A stretch of DNA of 64,000 nucleotides, taken from the NCBI GenBank assembly GCA_964017235.1, contig OZ024938.1:45234332-45298331 (forward strand), in the 5' to 3' direction. Positions 12,244-23,055 of the stretch are shown here, in pieces; the stretch's first letter is position 1; each line of letters starts with the position of its first letter. Source of the stretch: Sabellastarte sp. h YS-2021 (Eukaryota > Annelida > Polychaeta > Sabellida > Sabellidae). Below the pieces are notes generated by a model. The model made no database searches, was not told the DNA's origin, and saw nothing but the letters and a program-made list of their open reading frames with translations. The translations under genes and the position numbers were made by a program.

Positions 12244-12509
12244 TTTCGCGGGAATTTATTTTGTGGGCTCCACCATGAAGCACCAACCCTCCTTTGTAAG
12301 TTGAAATGGACCTGTAAAGTTACACTTGTGCTGGATGTACTTCTATTTTTACATTACGTGTACATATAATTGTACACACAACACTGTGATAAATTAAGAA
12401 ATATCGGAAGATGTGCCTAATTAATAAGCAAAATTTCCAAGTCTTTCCAAATTTCATTGATCGTTGATGGGGGAAAAATAGGGATTTCATTGACCATAAT
12501 ATCCTATTC
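12244..12509. other. No recognisable feature
   Basis: AT-rich sequence between the end of SatA and the next LINE remnant; no ORF, repeat or RNA gene recognised. Confidence 0.5.
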
Positions 12510-13036
12510 TATACTGAATGTTTATAGAGCTTAATCTCTGCATATAACAAACTCTTTATCATCAGCAATATTGCAAAATTCACTGGTCCATGGCCAAGCA
12601 AGGGGGCTCGGTGGTGTAGCTCGAAAGTTGGTAGTTACTTGCTGATGCCCGGGTGGTTTACAGTGCAGAATCTTGACCAACTAGTATGCTCTGGTTCTTC
12701 CACCCGTAGACTATCACTCGAACTATGACCCTGGCTGTCAAATGTGATGTAAAACCAAAAATAAATCTAAATCCATGGGCAAGCAATATTTGTGTCTACA
12801 GAGACCCTTATAGAATAGGAAACTATTGTGGAAAGGCCTTGGAGAACAAATATAATTTGAGTGTTTTTCTGAAGGAGGCAACAGAGGAAGCAGAATGAAC
12901 ACCATCAGACAATTTATTCCAGATTGTAGAAGTATAAAAAGTAAAGCTGTAGCTAAATTGCTTCCTATTAACTAGTAAAACAACATAGATTTGGTGTTTC
13001 TTATAACTTTTACAAACTCTATTCATGTGTTATATT
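12510..13036 (-). mobile_element. LINE 3' remnant, same family as 10880-11640, split by a SINE
   Basis: Minus-strand frame 13026-12823 encodes the same LINE C-terminal tail (IWNKLSDGVHSASSVASFRK, LKLYLFSKAF). The 3' sequence at 12515-12590 (TTTATAGAGCTTAATCTC) matches the tail of the other copy (TTTATAGCGCTTAATCTC). A SINE (12602-12772) is inserted within it. It ends only a few bases before the splice acceptor of the first visible P450 exon, so old LINE sequence forms the last part of that intron. Confidence 0.75.
12602..12772 (+). mobile_element. SINE copy with 14-bp target duplication
   Basis: Same SINE family as 37191-37430: shares GGTAGTT.CTTGC, GTTTACAGTGCAGAATC.TGACCAACT, ATGACCCTGGCTGT and GATGTAAAACC, and an A-rich AAATAAATCTAAAT tail. 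The tRNA-like head is shortened. Flanks are CCATGGCCAAGCAA (12588-12601) and CCATGGGCAAGCAA (12773-12786), a target-site duplication with one mismatch. Confidence 0.8.
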
Positions 13037-13039
13037 TAG

Positions 13040-13214
13040 CCTTCAGTTGGTTCAATGATAAAAGCAAATATCCATGTGAGAGATTATGTGAGGAAGAAAA
13101 TCCAAGATCACCGAAGTACATTTGATCCGAACAATATCCGAGATTTTATTGATGTCTGCCTGGATACTGAACAGAAAGAAACAGATGCAAAGTTGAAGTC
13201 TGAAGTTTACACAG
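13040..13214 (+). CDS. Cytochrome P450 (CYP2-type), exon before the I-helix
   Basis: First visible exon of a microsomal-type P450 monooxygenase, a haem-thiolate enzyme normally anchored in the ER membrane. It follows a TATATTTAG acceptor and ends at ACAG|GTTAGT. The 58 codons, read in phase 0, contain VRDYVRKKIQDHRSTFDPNN then IRDFIDVCLD, the characteristic F-G to H segment of CYP2 enzymes. The last base is the first base of a codon completed by the exon at 20939. Its 175 bp is close to the 177-bp exon 5 of vertebrate CYP2 genes. There are no stops or frameshifts. Upstream exons encoding the membrane anchor and helices A-F were not found in this window. Assignment to clan 2 is secure; the subfamily and substrate cannot be told. 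Confidence 0.88.
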
Positions 13215-13624
13215 GTTAGTATTATGGTTGATAATAAAAAGTGGAATCTTTATTTGATTGTTTGGTCATGGCGTATTTGGCGAACATTGGGCATCTGTTT
13301 TAAAGTTGATGTAACCTTGTGGGTATAGAATACAAAATCATAAATATCCTTTAATTCATCACAGAAATGAGATAACTCACCACCAAACATAAATTTTGAC
13401 ATACATTTCAGTATCTACATGCAGTCAATAACAATCTGACATTTACAAGTGTGGAAAGTAGCTAGCCACGAAATACCTTACAAATGCAAAATTTGCAGTA
13501 ATATAGAAATACTTGAATCATGACACTTGATGTATGCATTATAATGTATAAATTATTCTGGTATTTATTGTTGTCAAATGATATTCAAATAGCACTGATT
13601 GAGAAGGAATATCGAACAGCTGGT
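13215..13624. other. Intron sequence, nothing recognised
   Basis: AT-rich intronic sequence between the P450 donor site and DIRS-A. No ORF, repeat or RNA gene recognised. Confidence 0.6.
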
Positions 13625-13810
13625 ATTTTATTGCGAAAAATACACTTACCATTTCCTGACCATTGCTATATGTTGGTGCCATCCAACTCACTGGCCAACG
13701 TTGAGAAACGTTTTAAGAAACCTTAAGAGGCCAGTGAGTGAGTGTGAACTAGCATGTCCCCCTAGTGGTCATGTGACCACGCTAGTAAACAACCTTCATT
13801 ATTTTTGTTG
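13625..13810 (+). repeat. Left ITR of DIRS-A, with three-way-junction fold
   Basis: Repeated inverted at 19004-19213. It contains a compact fold: outer stem 13686-13696 (ACTCACTGGCC) with 13729-13739 (GGCCAGTGAGT); hairpin 1 at 13697-13712 (AACGTT, loop GAGA, AACGTT); hairpin 2 at 13713-13726 (TTAAG, loop AAAC, CTTAA); then a two-base GA joint. The stems abut with no other unpaired bases. The same fold with different stem bases is in DIRS-B. Confidence 0.85.
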
Positions 13811-13919
13811 GCCATCCTAGAGTGTGGATGTGTTATTTTAATTTGGTTTTTTATAAAGTTTTTGGAGTTTTTTGTGGGAATTTTAGTTCTGTGGTAAGGC
13901 ATCTGTGTTGACAATGTCT

Positions 13920-16900
13920 TCTCAGGACGAATTTAAGAGAAAAGGACAGAGGAAAAGACTTTTGTGGCCATTTTTTGGTGGATGTATGTCCACTATTTTA
14001 AGATGGCGGCATGGATGTTTCGTCGTTGGATGAAGACTTTCTTCTTCTCAGAATTCTTCAAAAGGCTTGTGTTTCTTCAGATGAGACAAGTTATTTTATT
14101 TTTCCCTTGATTGAAGATTTACAATTTTTAACACTGAAACTGTTGGCAGTCATTCTAACTCCGACAGGGACAGTTTACATGTTGCTAGGCGACAAATGGA
14201 GGCAACCTGAACAGAGGAGACAATTCGATTGTCATAAAGCTATTCTCACGTCGGGTTCTAAAGCCAGGCGTTTCTGGTAGTCAACATCTCACCGCGACAA
14301 TCTCACTCGAATGGGTGTCCGGTGGGATTCCCCGGTGAGAGCAGACATCTTAGTTTTTCATTGGTTGCTGCATCGTGGACAAGTTCCGGATGCAAAAGCG
14401 ATCATCCACAGCTTCTAATTCTTCCGTCAGGTTCAGTCGGAACCTTTCACGGAGGGAAATACCTGCATGACGTCATTCTAACACAATCGAGTTTCTATAC
14501 CTCCCCAAAGGTCCGGAATCGGGTTTCAGATTCCCGGAGCTGTGTTTCATCTCACAGATTAGCTTTTCTTTCTGTGGGTTATGCAGGTTTTTTCTGCTGG
14601 ACACCGGCACCGGTGCATAAGATCTATATGTACCCATTGTCAGTTTTTGTTCATTTAAGGATTAACAGGAATCTCATAGAATATCCAGTACTTCCTTGGA
14701 CTGTGTGCAGTATTTCTATTACAGTCTTCAGTGATCCTGGATGTTTTTGGGCAGTGCATTGACCAGTTCTTCAACTTGTTACAAGTCTTACTTTTCTCTA
14801 TCTTATCTCTTAGATGATTTTGGTAGAATTAAAAGTGCATTTGGTCAGATGTCCAGGAAAACTTCATTTTGTGATCTCGGGTGTATAGTGTTTCTTCTGT
14901 CTGGGAAGGAGCAAACTCCTACACATTGTTAGAAATGGGATAAAGTGCCTCAGGACAGTTATTTTTGTCCCTATTCTGACATTTAATCCTTTTTTACTGT
15001 TACAAAAATCTCCTCCTCAGTAGGATTTAGAGGAATTGGGAGTAATCTGTTAGGAGGAATGTTTGTTCAGTATTGACAGATATTCTACACCTTACATCTT
15101 AAGATAGTAAGAGGATTATTATTTGCAACCATTCATTACTTTTCACAGAGGTTACAGTAACAGGAATGAGTACTTTGCCATGTTTCTAAAGCAGTTGTGG
15201 ACATGTCTTTTTAAATAGATTAATAATTAAATAAAATGCGAGAGACAACAGTTTTCATAAAAGCTGTTTATGAATTGATCGACAAAAGGGCGATAACACC
15301 AGTGAGATGGTGATATCGCTGCAATTTTGCAGTTTATCGGTTGTGATGGAAAGACATGGCTACCACTAATAGTTGAGGTCAGTTAAACAAGTCTTTACAT
15401 GTACCTTAATTTCACATTGTTGGGATTTTCGCAATTAATTGTTACTAGTAACTGAATGGGTGTGTCCACTCGTTTTCTTACAGTTGCATTCTTTCGTAGC
15501 CGGATTCACGCAATTCTTATCTTCACTTCCCTGTTGATGACAATTCACACCGGTTCACTGCCTGTTTGCTAGTCCATGGTGAGAATGTGGGATCTGTAAG
15601 AACGCATCATTATTTACCAGTATAGACCATTTCATTGCTTGCTCTTGAAGATGGTTTATTTTCGACTTTACTATGGCATCAACGGATACTGAACCTGATG
15701 GCTGCAGTAGAAGGCATTGGGTGTCACCAGCTTATAAAAAAAAAAACAAAAAAAAAAACTTCTTGGCTAATGCACCAGGATTTTTAGTTTGGATTGCAGA
15801 TTCCACCTTAGGGTACTTCTTCACTCATAGCAAAGCATCTTCTCCGGCTAATGGTTTCTAAGGAAGCCATTTCTTTGGTGGTGGTATGGCTTCATAGGAG
15901 AAAAACAGTGCCATTGGGTCATTTGTTTATCAGATAACCCCAAGGCTATCTGCTAATATACCACAGATACCACACATTATACACAGATAATGTACCAGTT
16001 GTTCTGTTCTCAGGTTCTTAGTGATCTTCAGTGGTGGAACGACTTTTCAATTTTGCAGGAGCTCCCTTTACTTCATCTGAAGGAGCACAATCTCCTTCTG
16101 TTTTTAGATGCTTTCTTTAAGGGTTGGGATGCACAATTATGGCATCAAACAGCCAGTGGTCTGTTGTATCATGAGGGGTCAAGACTCCACATTAACAGGG
16201 CTACTACCTTTAGAATCATTTGGAGGTCTGATTCGGATTCTGAATCTGTTGATTTCCCCAGATAGTTCTTCAGTGGTTTCCTATCTGAACAGGTAGGGAG
16301 GTACCCACTTTCAGGAATGTGTTTTCTTATCTGAAGAATCATTCCTTGGACGAATGCCCTGGGTTCAGATTCAGGCATATCACTTCCCAGGGTATACAAC
16401 TATTCTAACAAATTCTTTGTTCATGAGAGTCAAGATGATTCAAATTGAATGTGTTTTTGGATGACTTTTGAATCTTCTATTCTGATTCAGGTGTTCAATC
16501 AAATCTGTCTTTGATTACAATCACCAATGATGGATTTGTTTTGCAACTAGTTTGAACCACAAGCTTGTCTTTTTCAACTTTTCTTGGGATGGACTGGGCA
16601 GTTTGTTTGGTCCTGTGACCTTGATTCTTCAGGTGATGCAGGTGAATCATTTGGCTTTTAAGGCTCCTTTGATTTTCAATCTGTAGTCATTCCTGCTTTG
16701 AAACCTTCTTTAGATTATGCTTTGGTGCCAGATAAGTTTCTTTGTGCAGTGAGATCCTTGAGAGGTTATCTTGATAAGTCAAAGATCTCAGGAAAGGCAA
16801 GAAAATTCTTTTTGTAGCTATTAAGAAGGGCTACTCCAAGATTTAAGTGCAGAATCATCTGGATTGCATCAGAGTGGCTAGGGATATCTTATTTTTGGGA

Positions 16901-17960
16901 TCTGGTGGATCTGTTCCACAAAGGTTTCCTTTTTATGGCTTCCCTCGTAGGTGAGTTCAATCATTCTGCCATTGGTATCCAACAACCTGAATCTTAAAGC
17001 TTCCAGTGTATGTGTTTCCTTTCTTAGACTGTGGGGCTTGGGGAACAGGTGCATTACTTGGGAGGATCTGGACAGCTTTTTGTTTTGTTCCAGTGGCTCT
17101 CATTCCTCAGGTGATTCAAGAGGATCACCTACAGGTGCACAATCATCATGGTTGCACCAGGATAGCCAAGGATTCTTCAGGTGATTTAGGAGATGCCCAC
17201 CTTCAGGTGCAGATTCATCATGATGATCATGGTGGATGTTTTTGGTTGTGGGACCTGGTAGATCTATGCACATCTGAGGCTTCTTGGTGGTGAACTTCTC
17301 AGATACTACTTTTCTAGATGTAGCAAATTTCCTTAATTATTTCTTTAAGGAAAAGAATCTTTAGCCATCTACTATTGCTGGTTACAGAATAACATTGGTA
17401 GATTGCTTTCTTTGAAGGGAAATAAGTTTCTAGAACTCTTCAGCTGTATCGATTGTTGACATATTTCTATAGCCACAATCCAGTAGCCACTAGGTTAAGC
17501 CTTCTTTATCTTGTTTGGTCTCACCAGACAGCCTTTTGAGCCTTTGGGGAAGATTTCTTGGAGGTTATTAACTTTCAAAGACAGTCTTTCTTTTGACTTT
17601 GGCATCAGGCAAAGGAAGAAGGGTTATTCTCGTTAGCATTGTCTTCCCTTACTTTAAAGGAGTATTGCTCATAATTGGCTCTGGCCATTTATTACCCAAG
17701 AATCAGTTGGCTTCGGATGGGCCTACTTCAGTTAAGCCGGTCGATATGCCAGCTCTCAATCATTGGGACAGCAGTTTACTCAAGATAGATCTCTTTGTCT
17801 TGTGAGGTTTTGAAATACTTTTACTTGGGACAAAGGATTCAATGAGGAATTATTATATCTTGTCTGTGCCTAGTTAGGAAGGCTTTACAGCAGATATTTT
17901 CAGGTCTACTATCTCATCTTGCTGTAGGCAGACTCTCCTTTTGACTGAGGAGAAGTCAAT
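13920..17960 (+). pseudogene. DIRS-A gag, RT-RNase H and recombinase remnants
   Basis: Heavily decayed coding region. 15260-15305 keeps the RT segment AVYELIDKRAITPV, matching AVYQMIDKRAITPV in B. 16010-16195 keeps the connection and start of RNase H (LQWWNDFS, NLLLFLDAFFKGW, SRLHIN); the first catalytic Asp survives in LFLDA, although B has LFTDA. 16990-17290 resembles the methyltransferase-like region of B, and 17480-17800 the recombinase (VINFQRQSFF, TLASGKGRR, KNQLASDGP). Each stretch is short and in a different frame. Order and spacing agree with B, which makes the identification firm although no protein can be made. Confidence 0.75.
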
Positions 17961-18399
17961 TCTGAATGAGTGCATCTTTAGGTTTTAGGATAGTTTTTTC
18001 TGTATATGAATTTTTAGATGCATGTTACTGGAAACCATAACTTTTTTACCAATTTTCAGTCTCACCTGCTTGGTTTGCTTGTGATCAGACTTTGATATTG
18101 TGTCCTACAGTTTGTTATCTTATAAGTATATGCATGATACTTATATTGATACTTTAGTATGCATTTGCAGCTGTATGTCTGTCATACTATCTGTTTTTAT
18201 ATTAGGCAGATTTGTTGACTTCAGTCAGACTTGGGATTACACAATATGCTGATGACACTTCCAATATTTGTGTCCTGTGTGGGTGTTGGATGTTTGTCTA
18301 GATACAGCATTCAACTGTGGCAATAGCTGTCAATTTGTGAGAACTTCAACTACATACTATGATTTAGGGGATCTGTATGGTATGTGGTGACTGTTGGTC

Positions 18400-18552
18400 A
18401 AAGGTCAAAGTTGGGGTTTTACGTCCCGTTCAACAGCCAGGGTCATATTATGACAGGTCCTCAGAATTGCCACTTGTGGGACTCGAACCCACAGAGGTGA
18501 CAGCCTATGATTAGATGCCAAACTTGCTAACCACTAGGCCACTGAGGAGCTT
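18400..18552 (-). mobile_element. tRNA-derived SINE inside DIRS-A
   Basis: On the minus strand: a tRNA-like head starting CTCCTCAGTGGCCTAGTGG with an intact B-box-like GGTTCGAGTCCC, followed by the shared SINE body ATGACCCTGGCTGTTGAACG and GGGACGTAAAACCCCAAC. Same family as the copy at 60817. Confidence 0.8.
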
Positions 18553-18849
18553 ATGGTGACTGTTGGAAGTTTATATGTTGTTGTATGCATGTAAATTTCA
18601 ATGTAAACTTCTCATAATGTTTTAGTTGTAGGCTAGGTAGTGAGTCTCTGTAATGATTACTTCCTTCCTACAACAACAACAACAACAAGGCTGTGTTGTT
18701 TTGTAGTGCTCAACAGTTCCACTGCCTCATCTAGGAGGTGAGGTTGGATCTGAATGCCTATAGGCTTGTGCTGTGTATGATAGCTGTGCAGAGTGGTGTA
18801 CTGGGTCTTTATATTCTAGTACTGCCCTCCTTCCATGAAGGCTGCATTC

Positions 18850-18953
18850 AGCAATGGTCAGGAAATGGTAAGTGTATTTTTCGCAATAAAATTGAAAAAT
18901 TTTGTTGTAATTTTAATTTTTATTAGATAAATACTTACCATTTCCTGACCAGG
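18850..18953. repeat. Internal complementary region of DIRS-A
   Basis: The first half (GCAATGGTCAGGAAATGGTA to CGCAATAAAAT) is the complement of the left outer end at 13625; the second half (TGAAAAATTTTGTTG to ACCATTTCCTGACC) is the complement of the right outer end at 19213. The two meet at 18890-18893, as if the element ends were joined. In DIRS1 this region templates completion of the ends during circle formation. Confidence 0.85.
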
Positions 18954-19003
18954 ATAGTCCCCCCCTACCTCCCCGCAGATTCAGTACTAGTGGAGTATTT
19001 TCT

Positions 19004-19213
19004 GCAACAAAAATAATGAAGGTTGTTTACTAGCGTGGTCACATGACCACTAGGGGGACATGCTAGTTCACACTCACTCACTGGCCTCTTAAGGTTTCTT
19101 AAAACGTTTCTCAACGTTGGCCAGTGAGTTGGATGGCACCAACATATAGCAATGGTCAGGAAATGGTAAGTATTTATCTAATAAAAATTAAAATTACAAC
19201 AAAATTTTTCAAT
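19004..19213 (-). repeat. Right ITR of DIRS-A
   Basis: Inverse copy of 13625-13810, nearly perfect over the inner 150 bp (from CAACAAAAATAATGAA). The outer segment differs (TAAGTATTTATCTAATAAAA instead of the left end's sequence), as in DIRS1 elements where only the internal region records both ends. Confidence 0.85.
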
Positions 19214-20938
19214 TTTGCCTTTTAGCCATGGTGAACATATTGTGAAGCTAAACTATAACAGTGCATTTTTGCAGCCTTGGTAAATGACTTGGTCAGACTT
19301 ACAGTTGGATTAAACATTTTTTTTCTGTGACATTACTCAGTCAAAAGAATTAATATGGGCCTCTAAAATTATCATGTTATAGTGCTGTGATATTACTGAG
19401 TTAAACTAATTAAGTGCTGCCTGTATTAGGATCATATTATTTTATTAGTGCTGTGATATTACTGAAAGTAATCAATTGCTGCCTGTAATAGCATCATATT
19501 ATTTTATCAGTGCTATGATATTACTCGAACTAATCAATTTCTGCCTGTAATAGCATCAGATTATTTCAAACGTGCTGTGATATTATTCAAACTATTTAAT
19601 TACTGCCTGTGTTATCATCATGTTCTAGAAAATGGCTTGCTTAAATCTTAGCTTTCAGATGAAAATTTGACATAATTAGAGAGTAGGAAAAGGCATATGA
19701 GACCTCATTGGAAGCCAAATGGGGGTGTTCACACTTTAATATAAAAGTTTGACATAATGATGGTGTAAACAACACACACATATGGTACTAATAGTATGGA
19801 GCCTCAGCTAAGCAGAGGGTATGACTTCTCCACTTAGATGTAACACTGAGACCGATTCAATAAATACAAGTTGCATGCATCATCAGTATGTGCAATCCAA
19901 ATTGTCTTTAAGAAATTCTAACAGAATTTTGGAACATACAAGACATATATATTTTTTAAATTTTAAAGATATTTTTATTACAGTATACAACATACATGAA
20001 AACATATACATTATACACCATACATTAAATTGCTGTATATGGTATTCAACATAAGATCTTTCCTTCGAAAATTTCAGTCAGCTTGTATTTATATTTTTTT
20101 TTCTCATGATTCACTTAATCAGCTTTTGTATCTTGTTATCAACTCTGTGCAAATTTAAATTTTACACATACCAGATATATACAATAATGACAGTGCTGCC
20201 CCCACATAAGGTGTTGACATGGCTTAACCAAGTAGATGTAAAGTTAAAAGCTGTTCCACAATCATATTTGTTCCAGATTATCCTGTCTAAATTTTAGCAT
20301 TACAGATGAACTGAACAAGGGTTGATACAACCTTAGATTCCAGGCAGCAAGTTCTTTTATAGTAGTGAGGTTTGGGCTATGTCATAGATCTCAGATAAGC
20401 TTTTTTGTGGTAAAGTCATGTCAAATGCTGGGATGCAATCGATGCACTAGAGAAACAATTAGTAGTCCAATTATTTCCATGAATAGGATTTTAAAAAAGA
20501 AGATATACAACCGAATCAAGATGTATCACTAATGGTGGTGTTATTGAAACGAATGTTTATTGGTTTTACTTGCCTGATTTGGTGTGTGTGTGTGGGTGGG
20601 TGTCATTCAGCTTGTTTGTTGCAAAATTGCAGTTAATATCTGACCAACATTACTGCCACCATGTACTTGTGATATATTAACCTTCCATGATTATTATAGC
20701 TGATATATTATAGTACACAAAGTATGTTTTGTGCTTACCATTTGTAAACATTGTTCACTCTAAATTTTAGTTAGTACCACACTAATCTAGAGAGCACTCA
20801 TAGAGTGCAGACCTGTGCCAGGGGCTTTTCTGAAAATTAAGAATATTTATTTTGTATCCAGAATATGATCCAGATCTATCCAAAAATGTAATGACTTCTT
20901 ACATTTCTTATATTCTTATGTTAAGCTGCCTATTTCAG
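19214..20938. other. Intron sequence; five-copy tandem repeat, otherwise nothing
   Basis: P450 intron after DIRS-A. At 19322-19625 there are five copies of a roughly 63-bp unit (GTGCTGTGATATTACT, CTGCCTGTAATAGCATCAT), starting near 19322, 19382, 19447, 19509 and 19572. The rest is AT-rich with short GT runs near 20582 and no recognisable gene. It ends in a good acceptor, CTATTTCAG. Confidence 0.7.
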
Positions 20939-21075
20939 ATGAGCAGATTCTATGTACATGCTTGGACATGTTGAAAGCTGGCTCAGACACCTCCAGCTCA
21001 ACCTTGCTGTGGGCTTGCTACTTCCTCATAAAGTACCCACACATCCAGACAAAATGCAGGGAAGAGATTAAACAG
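20939..21075 (+). CDS. Cytochrome P450 (CYP2-type), I-helix exon
   Basis: Continues the P450 coding frame: the final g of the exon at 13214 plus AT here makes Asp, then EQILCTCLDMLKAGSDTSSS and TLLWACYFLIKYPHIQTKCR, then EEIKQ. AGSDTSS is the I-helix oxygen-activation motif ([A/G]Gx[D/E]T[T/S]) and IKYPHIQ..CREEI is the J-helix. The acceptor is TATTTCAG and the donor CAG|GTGTGT. It ends in phase 0 and joins VLGNQ in the exon at 29500. The length, 137 bp, is near the 142 bp of vertebrate CYP2 exon 6. Reading frame and motif residues are intact, which argues for a working gene despite the surrounding transposons. Confidence 0.92.
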
Positions 21076-22099
21076 GTGTGTTGTCAAACTCTTTGTTATC
21101 CTTCATCATTAGACTGGAATATATATATTTTTGTTATCCACCACAGATGTTACACCAGGACAAAGAGACTGGGTAATATTTTTTATTCCTTTATGCCCCT
21201 TACCATGGATAATTGGAGTTACCAAAAGAGTAAGAAAGTGCTGGTTATTTAATAAATATGTATGTTTTAATTCTGTTTGAATGTGTAAGTTACAGATATG
21301 TTATATACATTATTTGACAGGTAATTGTACAAAGCTTCTGCTTGTTTTTGCATGAAAACCTGTGTAGAGAAAGCGAAGAAATATTCAGTGAAATACCCAA
21401 GTGTTTTTAACTATGGATACGCTCCATAACTGTTTTGGCACTCCTATGATACACATGGGCTTTTGTTACTTATTATTAAAGGAAAGTGGTTGATAGTAAA
21501 AGTAAAACACCCAGATTGTGTATATTTTGTTAGTTAGGATTTATCTTTAAAATAACAACAACAACAAAAAAAGCCTAAAAATGTTGTATATGTCATAAGA
21601 AAGGTCTTGATGGTGCTTCTGCTGACTTTTCTTACAATAAAATCCATGTTTGTACTTATTGTTCATTCAGAGTGGTGGACAGTAAAATTAAAACCCATTT
21701 TCATGGCACATATTTGATTAATCTTATGCAGGTGTTTCACTGGAGCTGACCCTGCTACCGACCCTACGACTCTAAGGTCTGTTGCAAAAGTCGTAGAGTC
21801 GTGGGAAAAAGCGCGGGCAAATGCTGAGTCGGGTATGAAATCCCCGACAGGATGGTCAAATTACAGACAAGACTTGAACCCCATCCCGACAAGACATAGG
21901 GTCGGGGACGTTTTTTACTCAGCCAGTCATAGAGGTTGCACGACAAGCCCTAAAACCCTAACAGACAAGCCGGATCACAAACAGACAGCCCTAGAGCCCA
22001 ACAGACAAGTCGTACTGACAAACAGACAGGCCTGGAGAAACATACAGAACACCACGACCAGACTTGCAGTTGGTATTGTTGATTAAATTAACTTTTTGA
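21076..22099. other. Intron sequence with a GC-richer GACAAGCC block
   Basis: 21076-21725 is AT-rich with nothing recognised. 21730-22075 is clearly GC-richer and full of variants of GACAAGCC, ACAGACAGGCCTGGA and CCGACCCTA, with a short inverted repeat (CTACGACTCTAAGG..AAGTCGTAGAGTCGTGG). A similar block occurs at 28735-28985. It may be an unclassified repeat. Confidence 0.6.
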
Positions 22100-22662
22100 T
22101 TAATTTTTGGGAAAAAAGAGGATCAAGTGTTGACCAATAAACAAATCTGAAACTAGGTCACCAGTAAATATTTGGATCCCATCATGTGACCTAAATGTCC
22201 AAATTTACTTTTTTGTTACTTTAATTGTAATTTCCAGGTTTTTGCTTTGATATTATATAAGAAATAAATCAATGTATGTCTGCTTCAGATTATGAACGAA
22301 AAAGCCACTTAAAATAGAAAATTTTCATTAAAAATGGTACATCTTTTCAAACAAGTAGAGGAGGATGTGTTCCTAACAATAGCTCACGTGACAATGAAGT
22401 CTCTCTTGCCTGTTGCTGGCTTTTATACTCCAATTTGGAGCTTCTGGGAAAGACCCCATCAAAATTTCGTCCCTCTGAGCAATTTTTCTACACATTTATA
22501 CCAATAATTTCGAGCTTCTGAGAAAGCACATTTTTCTGGACATGAAGGTAAACACCCTGTATTCTGGTCATGTGATGGGATCCAAATATTTACTAATGAC
22601 AGAGTTTAAAGATTTGGTGATTGGTCGACACTTGATCCTCTTTTTGCCCAAAAATTCCTTTC
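22100..22662. repeat. Inverted-repeat (MITE-like) element
   Basis: Arms of about 90 bp: 22107-22192 (AAGAGGATCAAGTGTTGACC, TAAATATTTGGATCCCATCA) and its complement at 22566-22655 (TGATGGGATCCAAATATTTA, GGTCGACACTTGATCCTC), roughly 85% matching. The 370-bp centre holds two copies of GAGCTTCTGRGAAAG and no ORF of note. Probably a non-autonomous DNA transposon; ends and target duplication could not be fixed. Confidence 0.7.
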
Positions 22663-22777
22663 CTGAAATAAGCTGGGATTTTATATTTATTCAACCAAAT
22701 AAAACACTTTTTCAGGTTTCTTAATTAATTAGAGCATATATTTGGAACTTCACCTGAAAACTATGATCACTTGCACT

Positions 22778-22967
22778 TTTTATAGCGAAATACCCTTACC
22801 ATTTCCTAACAGTAGCTATTTGTTGGAGCCATCCAACCCAATGGCCAACGCAGAGATGCGATTTTAAGGTTTACTAACAACCTTAACCAAGCCATTGGGT
22901 TACAGTAGTCCGTCCTCCCGCCAAAGAGGTCACATGACTACATTGTTTACCTCATTATTTTTGTTGG
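22778..22967 (+). repeat. Left ITR of DIRS-B, with three-way-junction fold
   Basis: Repeated inverted at 28431-28642. The fold matches DIRS-A: outer stem 22835-22845 (AACCCAATGGC) with 22891-22901 (GCCATTGGGTT); hairpin 1 at 22849-22860 (CGCA, loop GAGA, TGCG); hairpin 2 at 22864-22886 (TTAAGGTT, 7-nt loop, AACCTTAA). The GAGA loop is the same as in A although the stem below it differs. Confidence 0.85.
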
Positions 22968-23055
22968 CCATCAACAGTAGTAGACGTGTTTTGGAAATCT
23001 TTGGAAGTTTAAAGTTTTCAGGGATTATTTCATTTTTTATTGAGATTTTTGAATC

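Larger units (their letters stand above)
13625..19213 (+). mobile_element. DIRS-like retrotransposon A, full-length but decayed
   Basis: About 5.6 kb with all structural hallmarks of a DIRS1-type element: a left inverted terminal repeat (13625-13810), an inverse copy at the right end (19004-19213), and an internal complementary region (18850-18953) made of the complements of the two outer ends joined. Protein regions are gag-like, RT/RNase H and recombinase, all full of stops and frameshifts. Terminal repeats start with a TTACCATTTCCTGACC core, close to TTACCATTTCCTAACA in DIRS-B, so A and B are one family. It sits in the P450 intron between the exons at 13040 and 20939. A SINE copy lies inside at 18400-18552. 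Confidence 0.88.

Noticed and set aside
13686..13739. Hammerhead or other known self-cleaving ribozyme in the DIRS ITR
   Set aside because: The hammerhead core CTGANGA is absent on both strands of this segment, and I could not match an HDV-like pattern; the fold is a simple three-way junction.
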